Notes: generated by a model from the letters alone, not told the origin. DNA of 55,407 nt from Streptococcus henryi DSM 19005 (GCF_000376985.1 NZ_AQYA01000024.1:1-55407); one strand, 5' to 3'; shown: positions 44,476 to 53,456, counted from the first letter of the stretch. A program made the numbers and translations.

Positions 44476-46114
44476 ATCCATTTTGTCTGCCGCTATCGGC
44501 GTCCTACTGGCCTCTCTCATTCTTATCATGGGGGTACTCTACCGCTATTTTACTCAGATTCAATTTGATCAGCTTCACACAGCAAGCTCATTAGTAGCTC
44601 AAGGGATTTCAGCGGAAGGAAAAGATTATTTTCAAGGTTTGAAGATTTCTAACGTTCGCATTACTTGGGTGGATAATCTAGGAAACGTTCTCTATGATAG
44701 CAAGTCAGATTCTGCTAAAATGGAAAATCATCTCAAGAGAGAAGAAATCAAGGAAGCCTTGACTGAAGGCTACGGTGAAAGCTCTCGTTATTCTTCCACC
44801 TTAACGCAGCGCTCTTTTTATGTGGCTCAGCGTCTGGATAATGGCACCATTGTCCGTTTATCTGTCACTCAGCACAGTGTCTTACTTCTTTTACTGAGGA
44901 TGATTCAGCCTATTTTCTTGATTGTTTTGCTGGCGCTTATCCTGTCAATACTTATCGCCCGCTATACGGCCAATAGAATTGTCCAACCGCTCAACCGTCT
45001 AAACCTAGATCAGCCCTTGGCTAATGATGCCTATGAGGAACTGTCGCCCTTGTTACGACGTCTTGACCGTCACCAAAGGGAAATTCTTCATAAAAAAACT
45101 CTGCTGGCTAGACATCAGAAGGAATTTGATACCATCATCTCCAAGATTAAAGAAGGAATGATTTTACTAGATGATCAGCGCAGGATTTTAAGTATCAATG
45201 GCGCAGCCTTAAGCTTACTGGAGGCAGACGAGTTTAGTAAGGGGCAGGATATTTTAGAAATTACCCGCAATCTCCCTTTAGTTGAACTTGTTGACCGAGG
45301 ACTCAAAGGTCAAAAATGCGAGGGGCTTGTTATCTTTGATACTAGCACCTACCGAGCTCTTATTCGTCCAATTTTAGCTGATGGTAAAGTGACTGGTCTT
45401 GTTCTCCTCTTGTTTGATGTCAGTGAGCAACTCCAAGCTGAGCAAATGAGACGAGAATTTACAGCTAATGTATCTCATGAGCTAAAAACGCCCTTGCATT
45501 TGATTTCGGGTTACGCAGAAGTTCTTGCTAATAATCTCGTTTCAAAAGCTGATGCGCAAGCCTTCTCTACAAAGATTTACAAGGAATCACAACGACTCAT
45601 GAGTTTGGTGGAGGATATCATCAATCTTTCTCAACTAGATGAAGCTTATCAGCTAACCATGGAAGAGGTTGACCTTTACCAAATTGCTAAGAATGTTCAA
45701 GATACCCTTTTACCAACAGCTCAAGAGAAGAGAGTCCACCTGCATCTGTCAGGAGAGACCAGCAAACTAAAGGGAAATCCTGTGCTGCTCTACTCTGTTA
45801 TTTATAACCTCTGCGACAATGCAATTAAGTACAATCGTGAAAATGGCGATGCCTCTATCAAAGTTAAGCCACAAACTAACAAGACTATTCTCTTGGAAAT
45901 CGAAGATACGGGAATCGGCATTGCTAAAGAAGATCAAGACCGTATCTTTGAACGCTTTTACCGTGTGGATAAAAGTCGTTCAAAAAAAGTTGGTGGAACT
46001 GGTCTGGGACTCTCTATCGTCAAACACGGCTTGTCGCTTCATAATGCCTCTATTCAAGTTCAAAGTAGTTTAGGAAAAGGTACTAAGATGACAATAACAT
46101 TTCATAATCTATAA
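44456..46114 (+). CDS. pnpS: PnpS/PhoR-type sensor histidine kinase
   Basis: 552 residues, the intact reference for the corrupted copy 1. Membrane helix 10-30, extracytoplasmic sensor loop, helix about 150-170, PAS-like domain 220-330, phospho-acceptor His in VSHELKTP (about 340), N box DNAIKYN, G1 EDTGIGIA, F box FERFYRVD, G2 GGTGLGLSIVKH. Start at ATG 44456 after GGAGGAAGCTT, overlapping the regulator by 20 bp. It senses phosphate status through the Pst transporter and PhoU. Confidence 0.94.
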   Translation: MTKRIFKSILSAAIGVLLASLILIMGVLYRYFTQIQFDQLHTASSLVAQGISAEGKDYFQGLKISNVRITWVDNLGNVLYDSKSDSAKMENHLKREEIKEALTEGYGESSRYSSTLTQRSFYVAQRLDNGTIVRLSVTQHSVLLLLLRMIQPIFLIVLLALILSILIARYTANRIVQPLNRLNLDQPLANDAYEELSPLLRRLDRHQREILHKKTLLARHQKEFDTIISKIKEGMILLDDQRRILSINGAALSLLEADEFSKGQDILEITRNLPLVELVDRGLKGQKCEGLVIFDTSTYRALIRPILADGKVTGLVLLLFDVSEQLQAEQMRREFTANVSHELKTPLHLISGYAEVLANNLVSKADAQAFSTKIYKESQRLMSLVEDIINLSQLDEAYQLTMEEVDLYQIAKNVQDTLLPTAQEKRVHLHLSGETSKLKGNPVLLYSVIYNLCDNAIKYNRENGDASIKVKPQTNKTILLEIEDTGIGIAKEDQDRIFERFYRVDKSRSKKVGGTGLGLSIVKHGLSLHNASIQVQSSLGKGTKMTITFHNL

Positions 46115-46589
46115 AAAACAGTTTTAATTACTAAAAGGATTGCGTGATAGAACAATTTTAACTTGGTATGGTACTAGTACAAGGGATTGTAGTAAATACT
46201 ATAAGTTAGAAATGAAGTAAAAACTAAGAAATTTTAAATGGGTAATTTCCTCAACTACATAAGCTCCGAAAACGGAATTTTGGTAATCTAATGGTAATCC
46301 ATTGTTTGTCAGATTAGGTAATAAGTGCCTATATTCAATGAAAACGAATTTTGAAAGGTTGATTTAATATGTTATTACAGATATTTGATTTTTGTCACCC
46401 AAAACCAGGTTTTAAGAAAGATTGTAAAGCTTCACACCTCTGTGTTATTTGTTCAAATGGGATTGGAAAAAGATTTTAGTTTCCCAAAATATCTCCCAAA
46501 AATATTAGAAAAATAAAGTTTCATACGAATTTAAAGTTGTTCAAATGCTTTAAAACTAATAAATTAATTCAAAGGGTAGCCAGTTATTA
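46115..46589. other. Noncoding right end with decayed rpsI-type att
   Basis: No gene. Contains TTTGGTAATCTAATGGTAATCC (two GGTAATC repeats like those near 33123 and 37049), a degenerate rpsI 3' end at about 46399-46436 (AAACCAGGTTTTAAGAAAG readable as KPGFKK), and the element-end repeat at 46470-46575 shared with 36700-36800. It therefore looks like a third, older rpsI-type junction immediately inside the right att core. Confidence 0.65.
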
Positions 46590-46614
46590 CCGGCCGCCGG
46601 TATGGCATAAAGTT
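46590..46614 (+). other. Right attachment site (att core direct repeat)
   Basis: CCGGCCGCCGGTAT-G-GCATAAAGTT, the partner of 5325-5349. It reads Pro-Ala-Ala-Gly-Met-Ala-stop in one frame and is followed at once by a terminator, as the 3' end of an invaded chromosomal gene would be. To its right the sequence is ordinary chromosome (ispE onward). Confidence 0.7.
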
Positions 46615-46618
46615 AGAA

Positions 46619-46643
46619 AGCGTTGAGTTATCAACGTTTTTTT
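46619..46643 (+). terminator. Terminator of the presumed target gene
   Basis: AGCGTTGA-GTTA-TCAACGTT then TTTTTT, nine bases past the stop within the att core. Confidence 0.8.
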
Positions 46644-46752
46644 GTTATTTTTTTAATTATTTCAGATGGATTTACTAATCTTATAAAGATATGTTTTGAG
46701 TTCTGCCTTTGTTTTTTGTATAATATTAATATTATTTTATAAAGGAAGATTG

Positions 46753-47604
46753 ATGTCTAGTATTATTGAGAAAGCTCCTGCTAAGATTAATTTGGGTTTA
46801 GATATTGTTGGTAAGCGTGAAGATGGTTATCATGAATTATCAATGATAATGGTTAGTGTAGATCTTAGCGACTATGTCACTGTAACTGAGATAGATTCTA
46901 ATGAGATTGTTATTGAATCCAATAATCATAAGATGCCTTTAAATGGTAGAAATGATGTTTTTAAGGCTGCTGCTATGATTAGGGAGCGATACGGTATTTC
47001 TAAGGGTGTTAAGATTGTTTTGGAAAAATCTATACCGATTTGTGCTGGATTAGGTGGTGGTTCAACAGATGCGGCTGCGACTATTCGTGCTTTGAATCAA
47101 TTGTGGGACTTGAATTTATCTAAGAGTGAGATGGTTTCAATTGGTTTTGAGATTGGTAGCGATGTTCCTTATTGTATTGAGGCGGGTTGTTCGCTTATTT
47201 CTGGTAAGGGTGAGGTTGTTGAATGTTTAGACAGCCGGATATCATCATGGGTTGTACTTGTTAAGCCTGAATTTGGGGTTTCGACTCGAACGGTCTTTCC
47301 TGAGATTGATTGTAGTACGATTTCTCGGGTTAATATTCCAGCTCTTAAGGAAGCGATTCTCAGTCAAGATTACCAGGCTATGATCAGTCATATGGGAAAT
47401 TCGCTTGAAGATGTCACCATATCTCGTAAACCTTTTATCCAAAAGATTAAAGATAAGATGATGAAGTGTGGTGCAGATGTTGCCTTGATGACAGGAAGTG
47501 GTCCAACTGTTTTTGCTCTTTGTCAGACTGAAAAAAAAGCTGATCGTATTGTTAATGGAATGCGTGGCTTCTGCAAAGAAGTTTATAAAGTTAGAATACT
47601 ATAA
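46753..47604 (+). CDS. ispE: 4-diphosphocytidyl-2-C-methyl-D-erythritol kinase IspE
   Basis: 283 residues of the GHMP kinase family: opening EKAPAKINLGLDIVGKREDG, ATP-binding CAGLGGGSTDAAATI, C-terminal VALMTGSGPTVFAL. Phosphorylates CDP-methylerythritol in the non-mevalonate pathway. Streptococci of this group generally use mevalonate yet keep an ispE homologue beside adcR, so the true role is uncertain. ATG 46753 after AAGGAAG; the frame opens upstream but without a ribosome site. Confidence 0.9.
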   Translation: MSSIIEKAPAKINLGLDIVGKREDGYHELSMIMVSVDLSDYVTVTEIDSNEIVIESNNHKMPLNGRNDVFKAAAMIRERYGISKGVKIVLEKSIPICAGLGGGSTDAAATIRALNQLWDLNLSKSEMVSIGFEIGSDVPYCIEAGCSLISGKGEVVECLDSRISSWVVLVKPEFGVSTRTVFPEIDCSTISRVNIPALKEAILSQDYQAMISHMGNSLEDVTISRKPFIQKIKDKMMKCGADVALMTGSGPTVFALCQTEKKADRIVNGMRGFCKEVYKVRIL

Positions 47605-47667
47605 TGATAATATAGGATTTACTGAATTATGTTGAGTTTATCAAAAATGATATGGAATTAAGTGGTT

Positions 47668-47704
47668 GCTGGTTACTTTTACTTTTAAGTAGTCAGCTTT
47701 TTTG
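47668..47704 (+). terminator. Terminator of ispE
   Basis: GCTGGTTACTT / AAGTAGTCAGC stem followed by TTTTTTT, 64 bp past the ispE stop. Confidence 0.75.
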
Positions 47705-47775
47705 TTTAATTTTCTAGTATTATTTACTAGTTTCCCGGAAAGTAGCTCTAGTTTGCTTCTTTTTTTCTTTTTTGA

Positions 47776-47792
47776 TATAATTAACTGGTTAA
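47776..47792 (+). promoter_or_regulatory. AdcR zinc operator overlapping the -10
   Basis: TATAAT (47776-47781) shares its last base with TTAACTGGTTAA (47781-47792), an exact match to the streptococcal AdcR box TTAACNNGTTAA. Zinc-bound AdcR here would block its own operon. Confidence 0.88.
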
Positions 47793-47808
47793 GAAAAGAG
47801 GCGATTTG

Positions 47809-48258
47809 ATGAAAGAATTAGAAAATAGTATTGATACTTTAGTCAATAAGATTTTGCTTAAGGCTGAAAATCAGCATGAGCTATTGTTTGGTGTCTGTGA
47901 AAGTGGTGTTAAACTGACTAATACTCAGGAGCATATTCTTATGCTTTTGTCACAAGAACGATTAACGAATTCGGATTTAGCTAAAAAGTTAAATGTAAGT
48001 CAGGCAGCCATTACAAAAGCTATCAAAAGCTTGTTGGCTCGGGATCTTTTGGCAGCGAAAAAAGATACAGTGGATGCACGTGTCACTTATTTTGAATTAA
48101 CAGAGTCTGCCAAGCCAATAGCTTCTGAACATAGTCATCACCATACAAAGACATTAAGTGTTTATCGTAGTTTAATTGATGAGTTTTCAGATGCGGATCA
48201 AGAGGTAATTGAGCGCTTCCTAGATTCATTCTCAAAGAAACTGGAAGGAGAAATATGA
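47809..48258 (+). CDS. adcR: Zinc-responsive MarR-family repressor AdcR
   Basis: 149 residues. Winged helix with [20 protein letters not shown] and the wing [10 protein letters not shown]. Zinc ligands are the Glu/His residues near the start ([14 protein letters not shown]) and SEHSHHHTK. Represses zinc uptake genes when zinc is plentiful. ATG 47809 after GAGGCG. Overlaps adcC by 4 bp. Confidence 0.94.
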   Translation: MKELENSIDTLVNKILLKAENQHELLFGVCESGVKLTNTQEHILMLLSQERLTNSDLAKKLNVSQAAITKAIKSLLARDLLAAKKDTVDARVTYFELTESAKPIASEHSHHHTKTLSVYRSLIDEFSDADQEVIERFLDSFSKKLEGEI

Positions 48259-48965
48259 GGTATATAACAGTTGAAGATTTGACATTCCAATACGATAGTG
48301 AGCCTGTTTTAGAGGGGATCAACTATTATGTGGACAGTGGTGAGTTTGTAACTCTGACTGGTGAAAATGGAGCAGCTAAATCTACTTTGATTAAGGCTAC
48401 TCTGGGCATTTTAACACCTAAGGTTGGAAAAGTAACCATGTCAAAAACAAATAAGGATGGGAAAAAGCTTCGCTTGGCATATTTACCTCAACAGATTGCT
48501 AGTTTTAATGCTGGCTTCCCTTCGACAGTCTATGAGTTTGTTAAGTCTGGTCGCTATCCTCGTAATGGCTGGTTTCGTCGTTTGGATAAGCATGATGAAG
48601 AGCATATTAAAGTAAGTTTAGAAGCTGTTGGAATGTGGGAAAATCGTCATAAGCGCATTGGAAGTTTGTCCGGGGGACAAAAGCAACGAGCTGTTATTGC
48701 TCGTATGTTCGCCTCTGATCCAGATATTTTTGTATTGGATGAACCGACAACTGGTATGGATGCTGGGACGACAAAAACGTTTTACGAACTCATGCATCAT
48801 AGTGCCCATAAGCATGGTAAATCAGTTCTTATGATTACTCATGATCCTGACGAAGTCAAGGATTATGCTGATCGCAATATTCATTTGGTGAGAAATCAGG
48901 ACTTGCCTTGGAGATGCTTCAATGTTCATGAAAATGATCAGAAAGGGGATAATCATGTTCACTGA
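48255..48965 (+). CDS. adcC: Zinc ABC transporter ATP-binding protein AdcC
   Basis: 236 residues with Walker [13 protein letters not shown], signature [14 protein letters not shown], Walker [14 protein letters not shown] and H-loop MITHDP. Powers zinc import with AdcB and the binding protein AdcA, whose gene is not in this window. The C-terminus ends in a His-containing tail. Confidence 0.94.
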   Translation: MRYITVEDLTFQYDSEPVLEGINYYVDSGEFVTLTGENGAAKSTLIKATLGILTPKVGKVTMSKTNKDGKKLRLAYLPQQIASFNAGFPSTVYEFVKSGRYPRNGWFRRLDKHDEEHIKVSLEAVGMWENRHKRIGSLSGGQKQRAVIARMFASDPDIFVLDEPTTGMDAGTTKTFYELMHHSAHKHGKSVLMITHDPDEVKDYADRNIHLVRNQDLPWRCFNVHENDQKGDNHVH

Positions 48966-49770
48966 GATTTTTGCCTATGATTTTATGCAGAGAGCTATTC
49001 TGGCGGTCGTTGCCATTAGTATTTTTGCTCCTATTCTGGGGATGTTTCTCATTTTACGACGTCAAAGTTTGATGAGCGACACTCTTAGTCATGTATCCTT
49101 GGCAGGGGTTGCCTTTGGTATCATGTTAGGAGTATCAACGACTTGGTCAACGATTGCAGTTGTAACAGTAGCAGCGGTAGTCTTAGAGTACTTGAGAACT
49201 GTTTATAAGCATTATATGGAAATTTCCAATGCAATTCTTATGTCGCTGGGTCTGGCAATCTCGCTGATTATTATGAGTAAATCTGGTAATGCTGGGAGTG
49301 TCAGTTTGGAACAATACCTCTTTGGGTCGATTATCACAATTAGCCAAGAGCAAGTTATTGCCTTGTTCGTCATTGCAGTGATTGTTTTATTGTTGACGAT
49401 TTTATTCATTAGACCAATGTATATTCTGACATTTGATGAGGATACTGCCTTGGTGGATGGGTTGCCTGTGCGCTTGATGTCAATACTGTTTAATGTAGTG
49501 ACTGGGATTGCTATCGCTTTAACGATTCCTGCTGCTGGAGCTTTGCTTGTATCAACTATTATGGTCTTGCCGGCAAGTATTGCTATGCGATTAGGGAAAA
49601 ACTTTAAGTCAGTTATCTTTATTGGTATTCTTATAGGATTTATTGGCATGGTTGCTGGTATTATTGGATCTTACTATTGGGAAACACCAGCAAGTGCAAC
49701 CATTACCATGATATTTATTTCAATATTCTTATTGGTAAGTTTAGTAGGTATGCTAGGTAAGAAATTATAA
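48955..49770 (+). CDS. adcB: Zinc ABC transporter permease AdcB
   Basis: 271 residues, about eight hydrophobic segments, ABC-3 (ZnuB) family pattern [20 protein letters not shown] near residue 35. The ATG at 48955 follows AAAGGGG and overlaps adcC by 11 bp. Last gene of the adc operon. Confidence 0.94.
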   Translation: MFTEIFAYDFMQRAILAVVAISIFAPILGMFLILRRQSLMSDTLSHVSLAGVAFGIMLGVSTTWSTIAVVTVAAVVLEYLRTVYKHYMEISNAILMSLGLAISLIIMSKSGNAGSVSLEQYLFGSIITISQEQVIALFVIAVIVLLLTILFIRPMYILTFDEDTALVDGLPVRLMSILFNVVTGIAIALTIPAAGALLVSTIMVLPASIAMRLGKNFKSVIFIGILIGFIGMVAGIIGSYYWETPASATITMIFISIFLLVSLVGMLGKKL

Positions 49771-49771
49771 G

Positions 49772-49799
49772 AAAAAATCTAGGGTCTCCTAGATTTTTT
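49772..49799 (+). terminator. Terminator of the adc operon
   Basis: AAAAAATCTAGG-GTCT-CCTAGATTTTTT, a perfect 12-bp stem starting two bases after the adcB stop; functional in both directions. Confidence 0.88.
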
Positions 49800-49906
49800 A
49801 TATGCTTCAGGTAGTGATAGAATAATAGATCTATTAGCTTTGCTATTTCTCTTTGAGCCCCCTTCCAGAGCTGTGGACTAACTATTTTTAAGTATTATTT
49901 CTCTGA

Positions 49907-50263
49907 TTAGAACATCTGATTGTTCATTGCAAAATCAATATAATCTTCTATTTCTGCTTGAACATCGTGATTACTATCAATGACACCTAAGAAACGGATA
50001 TGGGAGCGAAAAAGTTGTGTATAGTCAATATTTTCTGTAACGAGGACGATGTGTCCGCCTTGATCATGATTACGAATATATTGCGCAATATCTAATCCAT
50101 GCTTATTTACGATAAAATAGAGATTAGTATGATGTTGTGATTCATAGATTTGTCCCGTCTCTTGAATCTTGATATCTACTTTGGGATAATGTTGCTGTAT
50201 GTAGTTTGTGATAGTTTTTTGAACATCTTGTTTGTATTTGTCATTTGTGATAATATAAAGCAA
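49907..50263 (-). CDS. Receiver-like protein without phosphoacceptor (pseudo-receiver)
   Basis: 118 residues alignable over their length with the receiver of the nearby BlpR, but the acidic pocket LEDD reads TNDK, the phosphoacceptor loop FFLDIEIKG reads YFIVNKHG, and the conserved Lys in FIDKG reads VIDSN. No output domain. Encoded divergently from a LytTR-only protein (BlpS-like), so the two halves of a response regulator exist as separate proteins. GAAAGGAGG precedes the ATG. A regulatory role by protein contact is possible; a decayed regulator is the alternative. Confidence 0.7.
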   Translation of the reverse strand: MLYIITNDKYKQDVQKTITNYIQQHYPKVDIKIQETGQIYESQHHTNLYFIVNKHGLDIAQYIRNHDQGGHIVLVTENIDYTQLFRSHIRFLGVIDSNHDVQAEIEDYIDFAMNNQMF

Positions 50264-50378
50264 ATTAACCTCCTTTCGGTTTGATTTGGTATCTAAAGTC
50301 TATTATATATTTTATTACGCGAGGCTAATTATTAATGTCGTGAATAGCTGTTTTTTTATAATCAGTAACCATAAATAG

Positions 50379-50403
50379 CATTTCATGACATAAAATTGAC
50401 AGT
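50379..50403 (+). promoter_or_regulatory. Possible BlpR-type box upstream of blpS
   Basis: ATTTCATGACA and TTGACAGTTTACG form two imperfect direct half-sites about one helical turn apart, similar to the better site at 53033. Located 150 bp upstream of blpS. Weak match. Confidence 0.4.
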
Positions 50404-50555
50404 TTACGATATATGCATCTTTATTTCTTTCAAATTTGATAAGATAATCTAAAGTGAATTTGGTCGAAGAATTATAAAAAAGTTTTTTTAAAATGATATA
50501 GTCCCTATTTCGATTCGACCTTGTGTATTTAGGTAGCTTATTTAAGGAGGAGCTT

Positions 50556-50888
50556 ATGCGTTCTATTATTGTAAATGATCAGAAGGTACAAGTTAAAGTT
50601 GATTTAATGGATATTTTTTACATCACACCGGCTTCAGATAAAAATCATATTTTGAAAGTTGTGACAGTTAATGGGGTTTATGAAATTTATAATAGTCTAA
50701 CTAATGTGGAGGATAAATTAAGTTTTATTTTTTACAGATGTCATCGAAAATATATTGTTAACCTTGAAAAGATTCGAGCACTTGATAAGGTGAATCGTAC
50801 CATTATGTTCTTAGATGAGGCAATTGATACAATCTCTTATTCACGTCTGAAGCAAAAAGAATTAGAGAAACTTTGGAAACAAATTTAG
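50556..50888 (+). CDS. blpS: LytTR DNA-binding protein BlpS
   Basis: 110 residues consisting of a LytTR domain only (IFYITPASDKNHILKVV, FYRCHRKYIVNLEKIRALDK, YSRLKQKELEKLW), as in pneumococcal BlpS. It lacks a receiver, so it cannot be phosphorylated and probably tunes BlpR-controlled promoters. ATG 50556 after AAGGAGGAGC; an upstream GTG at 50523 lacks a site. Eight bases precede the blpR start. Confidence 0.88.
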   Translation: MRSIIVNDQKVQVKVDLMDIFYITPASDKNHILKVVTVNGVYEIYNSLTNVEDKLSFIFYRCHRKYIVNLEKIRALDKVNRTIMFLDEAIDTISYSRLKQKELEKLWKQI

Positions 50889-50896
50889 GAGTTAAA

Positions 50897-51637
50897 ATGT
50901 TAAATATTTTTATTCTAGAAGATGATCATTTTCAGCAAGCACGATTGGAAAATGCTATAAAAAATTGTATAGATACAACAGATGTCAAATATAAGTATTG
51001 TGAAGTTTTTGGGAAACCTAATCAGTTGTTGGAGGCTATCACAGAAACAGGGAACCATCAGTTTTTCTTTTTAGATATTGAGATTAAAGGACAGGAGAAA
51101 AAAGGGATAGAGGTTGCGCGTGAGATTCGAGAGAGGGATCCAAATGCTGTTATTGTTTTTGTAACAACTCATTCTGAGTTTATGCCAGTAACATATCGTT
51201 ATCATGTATCAGCTCTAGATTTTATTGATAAAGGATTGAAAGAAACTGAATTTCAGGAAGCAGTCTCTCAAGTTTTAGAACATGCTTATAAAAATATTCC
51301 TTATTCAGTTGCGGACAACTCATTTGTTTATAAGACGAATCATTCTCATGTTCAGGTACCATTTAATGATATTCTCTATTTTGAGACATCCCCTACGGTT
51401 CATAAAATTATTTTAAGAACCAAGACTGGGCAGATGGAATTTTATGGAAAGATTTCAGATATAGCAAAAACTGATAAGCGTCTCTACCACGCCCACAGAG
51501 CTTGTGTCGTCAACCCAGATAACATTACCCGCATTGATCGCACTAATCATATTGTCTTTTTTGAGAATGGAGATTCCTGCTTCATCTCACGATTGAAACA
51601 GAAAAAGTTAGTGGAGATAATGGAGAATAAGTTATGA
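50897..51637 (+). CDS. blpR: Bacteriocin response regulator BlpR
   Basis: 246 residues. Receiver (FILEDDH, FFLDIEIKG, VTTHSE, DFIDKG) plus LytTR output domain (FETSPTVHKIILRT, YHAHRACVVNPDNITRIDR, ISRLKQKKLVEI). AgrA/ComE-type regulator that activates blp bacteriocin promoters when BlpH is stimulated by peptide pheromone. ATG 50897 after TAGGAG. Overlaps blpH by ATGA. Confidence 0.92.
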   Translation: MLNIFILEDDHFQQARLENAIKNCIDTTDVKYKYCEVFGKPNQLLEAITETGNHQFFFLDIEIKGQEKKGIEVAREIRERDPNAVIVFVTTHSEFMPVTYRYHVSALDFIDKGLKETEFQEAVSQVLEHAYKNIPYSVADNSFVYKTNHSHVQVPFNDILYFETSPTVHKIILRTKTGQMEFYGKISDIAKTDKRLYHAHRACVVNPDNITRIDRTNHIVFFENGDSCFISRLKQKKLVEIMENKL

Positions 51638-52986
51638 CGCTACTTCAAACCTTTCTTTCAATTCAAGTTATATTATATATTGATATCTTAATTCGACTAT
51701 TTATTTTTCGACAAATCAGTGGTTTAGGTTTAAGAGTAAGACTTATAGTTAAAATTAGTTTAATTTTGTGGGGTGTTAGACTTATTTTACTTAGAAGTTC
51801 TATTTTCTTAGAGCCATTCTTTCTTTTAGCAGTAATTCCTTTTTTGAAAACAGACTGGAACAAAACTCAGAAAATTTTTTATGGTTTACTTCCAGCTGTT
51901 ATTTCAGATATGTTCATGCGTGTCATTGGTCTCTATTTGAGATTCTTGCTTAACGTTGATATTGTTACTTTTAATAATAGTATCTTCTTTAATGTTCTAC
52001 TCACTCTACTGCTGATTCCCTTCTACCATTATTTTTTTAAGGGCTTAGGTGTAAAGGCAGAGGAGTTTGAGATAGATACAAAAGATAGTATGGTGAAAAA
52101 TGTCGTTGTAGCTATGAATACTTTATTTCTTACTTATCTTTTGCTAATTAGAGGGAATATTATTTTAGAAATAGCAAATGAAAGGAATTTCATTCATCTA
52201 AACTGGGATCCGTACTTCATTCGTACTAATATTTTACTAATCTATTTTGTTCTATTTACGGTTAGCTTGCTATTTTTAAATTATCGACTTAAAGAGAAGA
52301 AAGAGGAAGAAATTCAATATTTGAAGGATAGGCAACTGACGAATTTGTCCCAATATAGCAGGCACGTGGAATCTCTTTATAGAGATATCAGGAGTTTTAG
52401 GCATGATTATACTAATATTTTGGTAAGTCTTAATGAAGCTATTAAGGCAGAGGATATTTCTCAAATAAAATCAGTTTACCAAGCAGTTATAGCTGATTCA
52501 GATAAACAATTCTATAACAGCAAGTATGATATTGCAGAATTGTCTAATATTCAGAACGATGCTATGAAAAGTCTGCTATCTGCCAAGATGTTGGAGGCCC
52601 AGAATAAAGGAATTGCTATTTCGGTAGAAGTTGCATCTCAAATAGATACACCAGATATGGAACTTATTGATTTTATAACCATGCTCTCTATTCTTCTTGA
52701 TAATGCTACAGAAGCTGCAGCAGAAGTGAGAGATGGTCGTCTTGGTTTTGCCTATTTTGTAAAAGAAGATCGAAAAATTATGGTTATTGAAAATTCCATT
52801 CAGGAAGAAAGTGTTGAAATCAGTTCAATATATGACTATGGTATCTCTAGTAAAGGAGTGGGGAGGGGAATCGGACTAGCAAATGTTAAAACTATTGTAA
52901 ACAAATATCCAAATGTTTCCCTTTCGACTAATAGTTATAACCACCAATTTATCCAAGAATTAACGTTTTTTGAGGGAAACAAATAG
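51634..52986 (+). CDS. blpH: Pheromone sensor histidine kinase BlpH
   Basis: 450 residues, HPK10 type. Six to seven membrane helices in the first 225 residues, then a coiled linker (RLKEKKEEEIQYLKDRQL), HisKA-like SFRHDYTNILVSLNEAI (His), N box SILLDNATEAAAE and G box SSKGVGRGIGLANVK. Senses the BlpC pheromone; neither blpC nor the exporter blpAB lies in this window. Confidence 0.92.
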   Translation: MTLLQTFLSIQVILYIDILIRLFIFRQISGLGLRVRLIVKISLILWGVRLILLRSSIFLEPFFLLAVIPFLKTDWNKTQKIFYGLLPAVISDMFMRVIGLYLRFLLNVDIVTFNNSIFFNVLLTLLLIPFYHYFFKGLGVKAEEFEIDTKDSMVKNVVVAMNTLFLTYLLLIRGNIILEIANERNFIHLNWDPYFIRTNILLIYFVLFTVSLLFLNYRLKEKKEEEIQYLKDRQLTNLSQYSRHVESLYRDIRSFRHDYTNILVSLNEAIKAEDISQIKSVYQAVIADSDKQFYNSKYDIAELSNIQNDAMKSLLSAKMLEAQNKGIAISVEVASQIDTPDMELIDFITMLSILLDNATEAAAEVRDGRLGFAYFVKEDRKIMVIENSIQEESVEISSIYDYGISSKGVGRGIGLANVKTIVNKYPNVSLSTNSYNHQFIQELTFFEGNK

Positions 52987-53032
52987 TCAAATGTCATATT
53001 TTGTTCTGAATGATAAAAAATGGTTATTCATT

Positions 53033-53089
53033 ACCACTTTAGGACATTTGGCGACATGACTGAAATAAACCCTCACCTTATTGTATACT
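53033..53089 (+). promoter_or_regulatory. BlpR-type box and promoter of the bacteriocin-like genes
   Basis: CTTTAGGACA-TTTGGC-GACATGACTG, two direct half-sites around GACA, then TATACT (53084-53089) about 22 bp downstream. The layout matches blp promoters of the salivarius/thermophilus group as I remember them. Transcription would start near 53096, just before the small peptide gene. Confidence 0.65.
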
Positions 53090-53122
53090 TAGCTTGTAAA
53101 CAAAAACAAAAAGGAGCTGCTC

Positions 53123-53272
53123 ATGAAAGAGTTGAGAAAACAGGAGCTTAAGTCTATTAACGATGGTGAATTAATTATCACAGGTGTGATGATTTACACT
53201 GGAGTTAAAATTGTTTCGACTTCGTTTGCTTTGGGATATGCAATAGGACAGGCTATCAAATATAGCCGGTAA
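53123..53272 (+). CDS. Bacteriocin-like small peptide
   Basis: 49 residues: charged leader-like start MKELRKQELKSINDGELI, then a hydrophobic glycine-rich part with a GxxxG-type motif in FALGYAIGQAIKYSR, typical of class IIb bacteriocins. The leader lacks a double-glycine cleavage site (it has NDG), which argues for a degenerate or unusual export signal. AAGGAG precedes the ATG and a BlpR-type promoter lies upstream. Could also be a small membrane accessory peptide. Confidence 0.6.
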   Translation: MKELRKQELKSINDGELIITGVMIYTGVKIVSTSFALGYAIGQAIKYSR

Positions 53273-53285
53273 TAGGTGGAATAAC

Positions 53286-53456
53286 ATGAAAAAGAATATC
53301 TTAATAGATACCTTTATCTATTCTGGTCTTAGTTGTGGCTTGATGTATTTTATTGGTAAAGCATTGACTCATAAAGAGTTGGACTACCCATTATCAATGA
53401 TAATGGTATTAGGGATTTTGGTTGGTCTACTTCATCTATCTGAAAATATAAACTAA
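53286..53456 (+). CDS. Small membrane protein, possible bacteriocin immunity
   Basis: 56 residues with two membrane helices (about 5-22 and 38-53) joined by a charged loop (GKALTHKELDYP). Thirteen bases after the peptide gene, in the position of immunity genes. The ribosome site is GGTGG. Assignment rests on size, topology and context. Confidence 0.55.
   Translation: MKKNILIDTFIYSGLSCGLMYFIGKALTHKELDYPLSMIMVLGILVGLLHLSENIN

Noticed and set aside
51663..51863. Minus-strand ORF opposite the start of blpH
   Set aside because: Antisense shadow of transmembrane codons, without a start region or domain.
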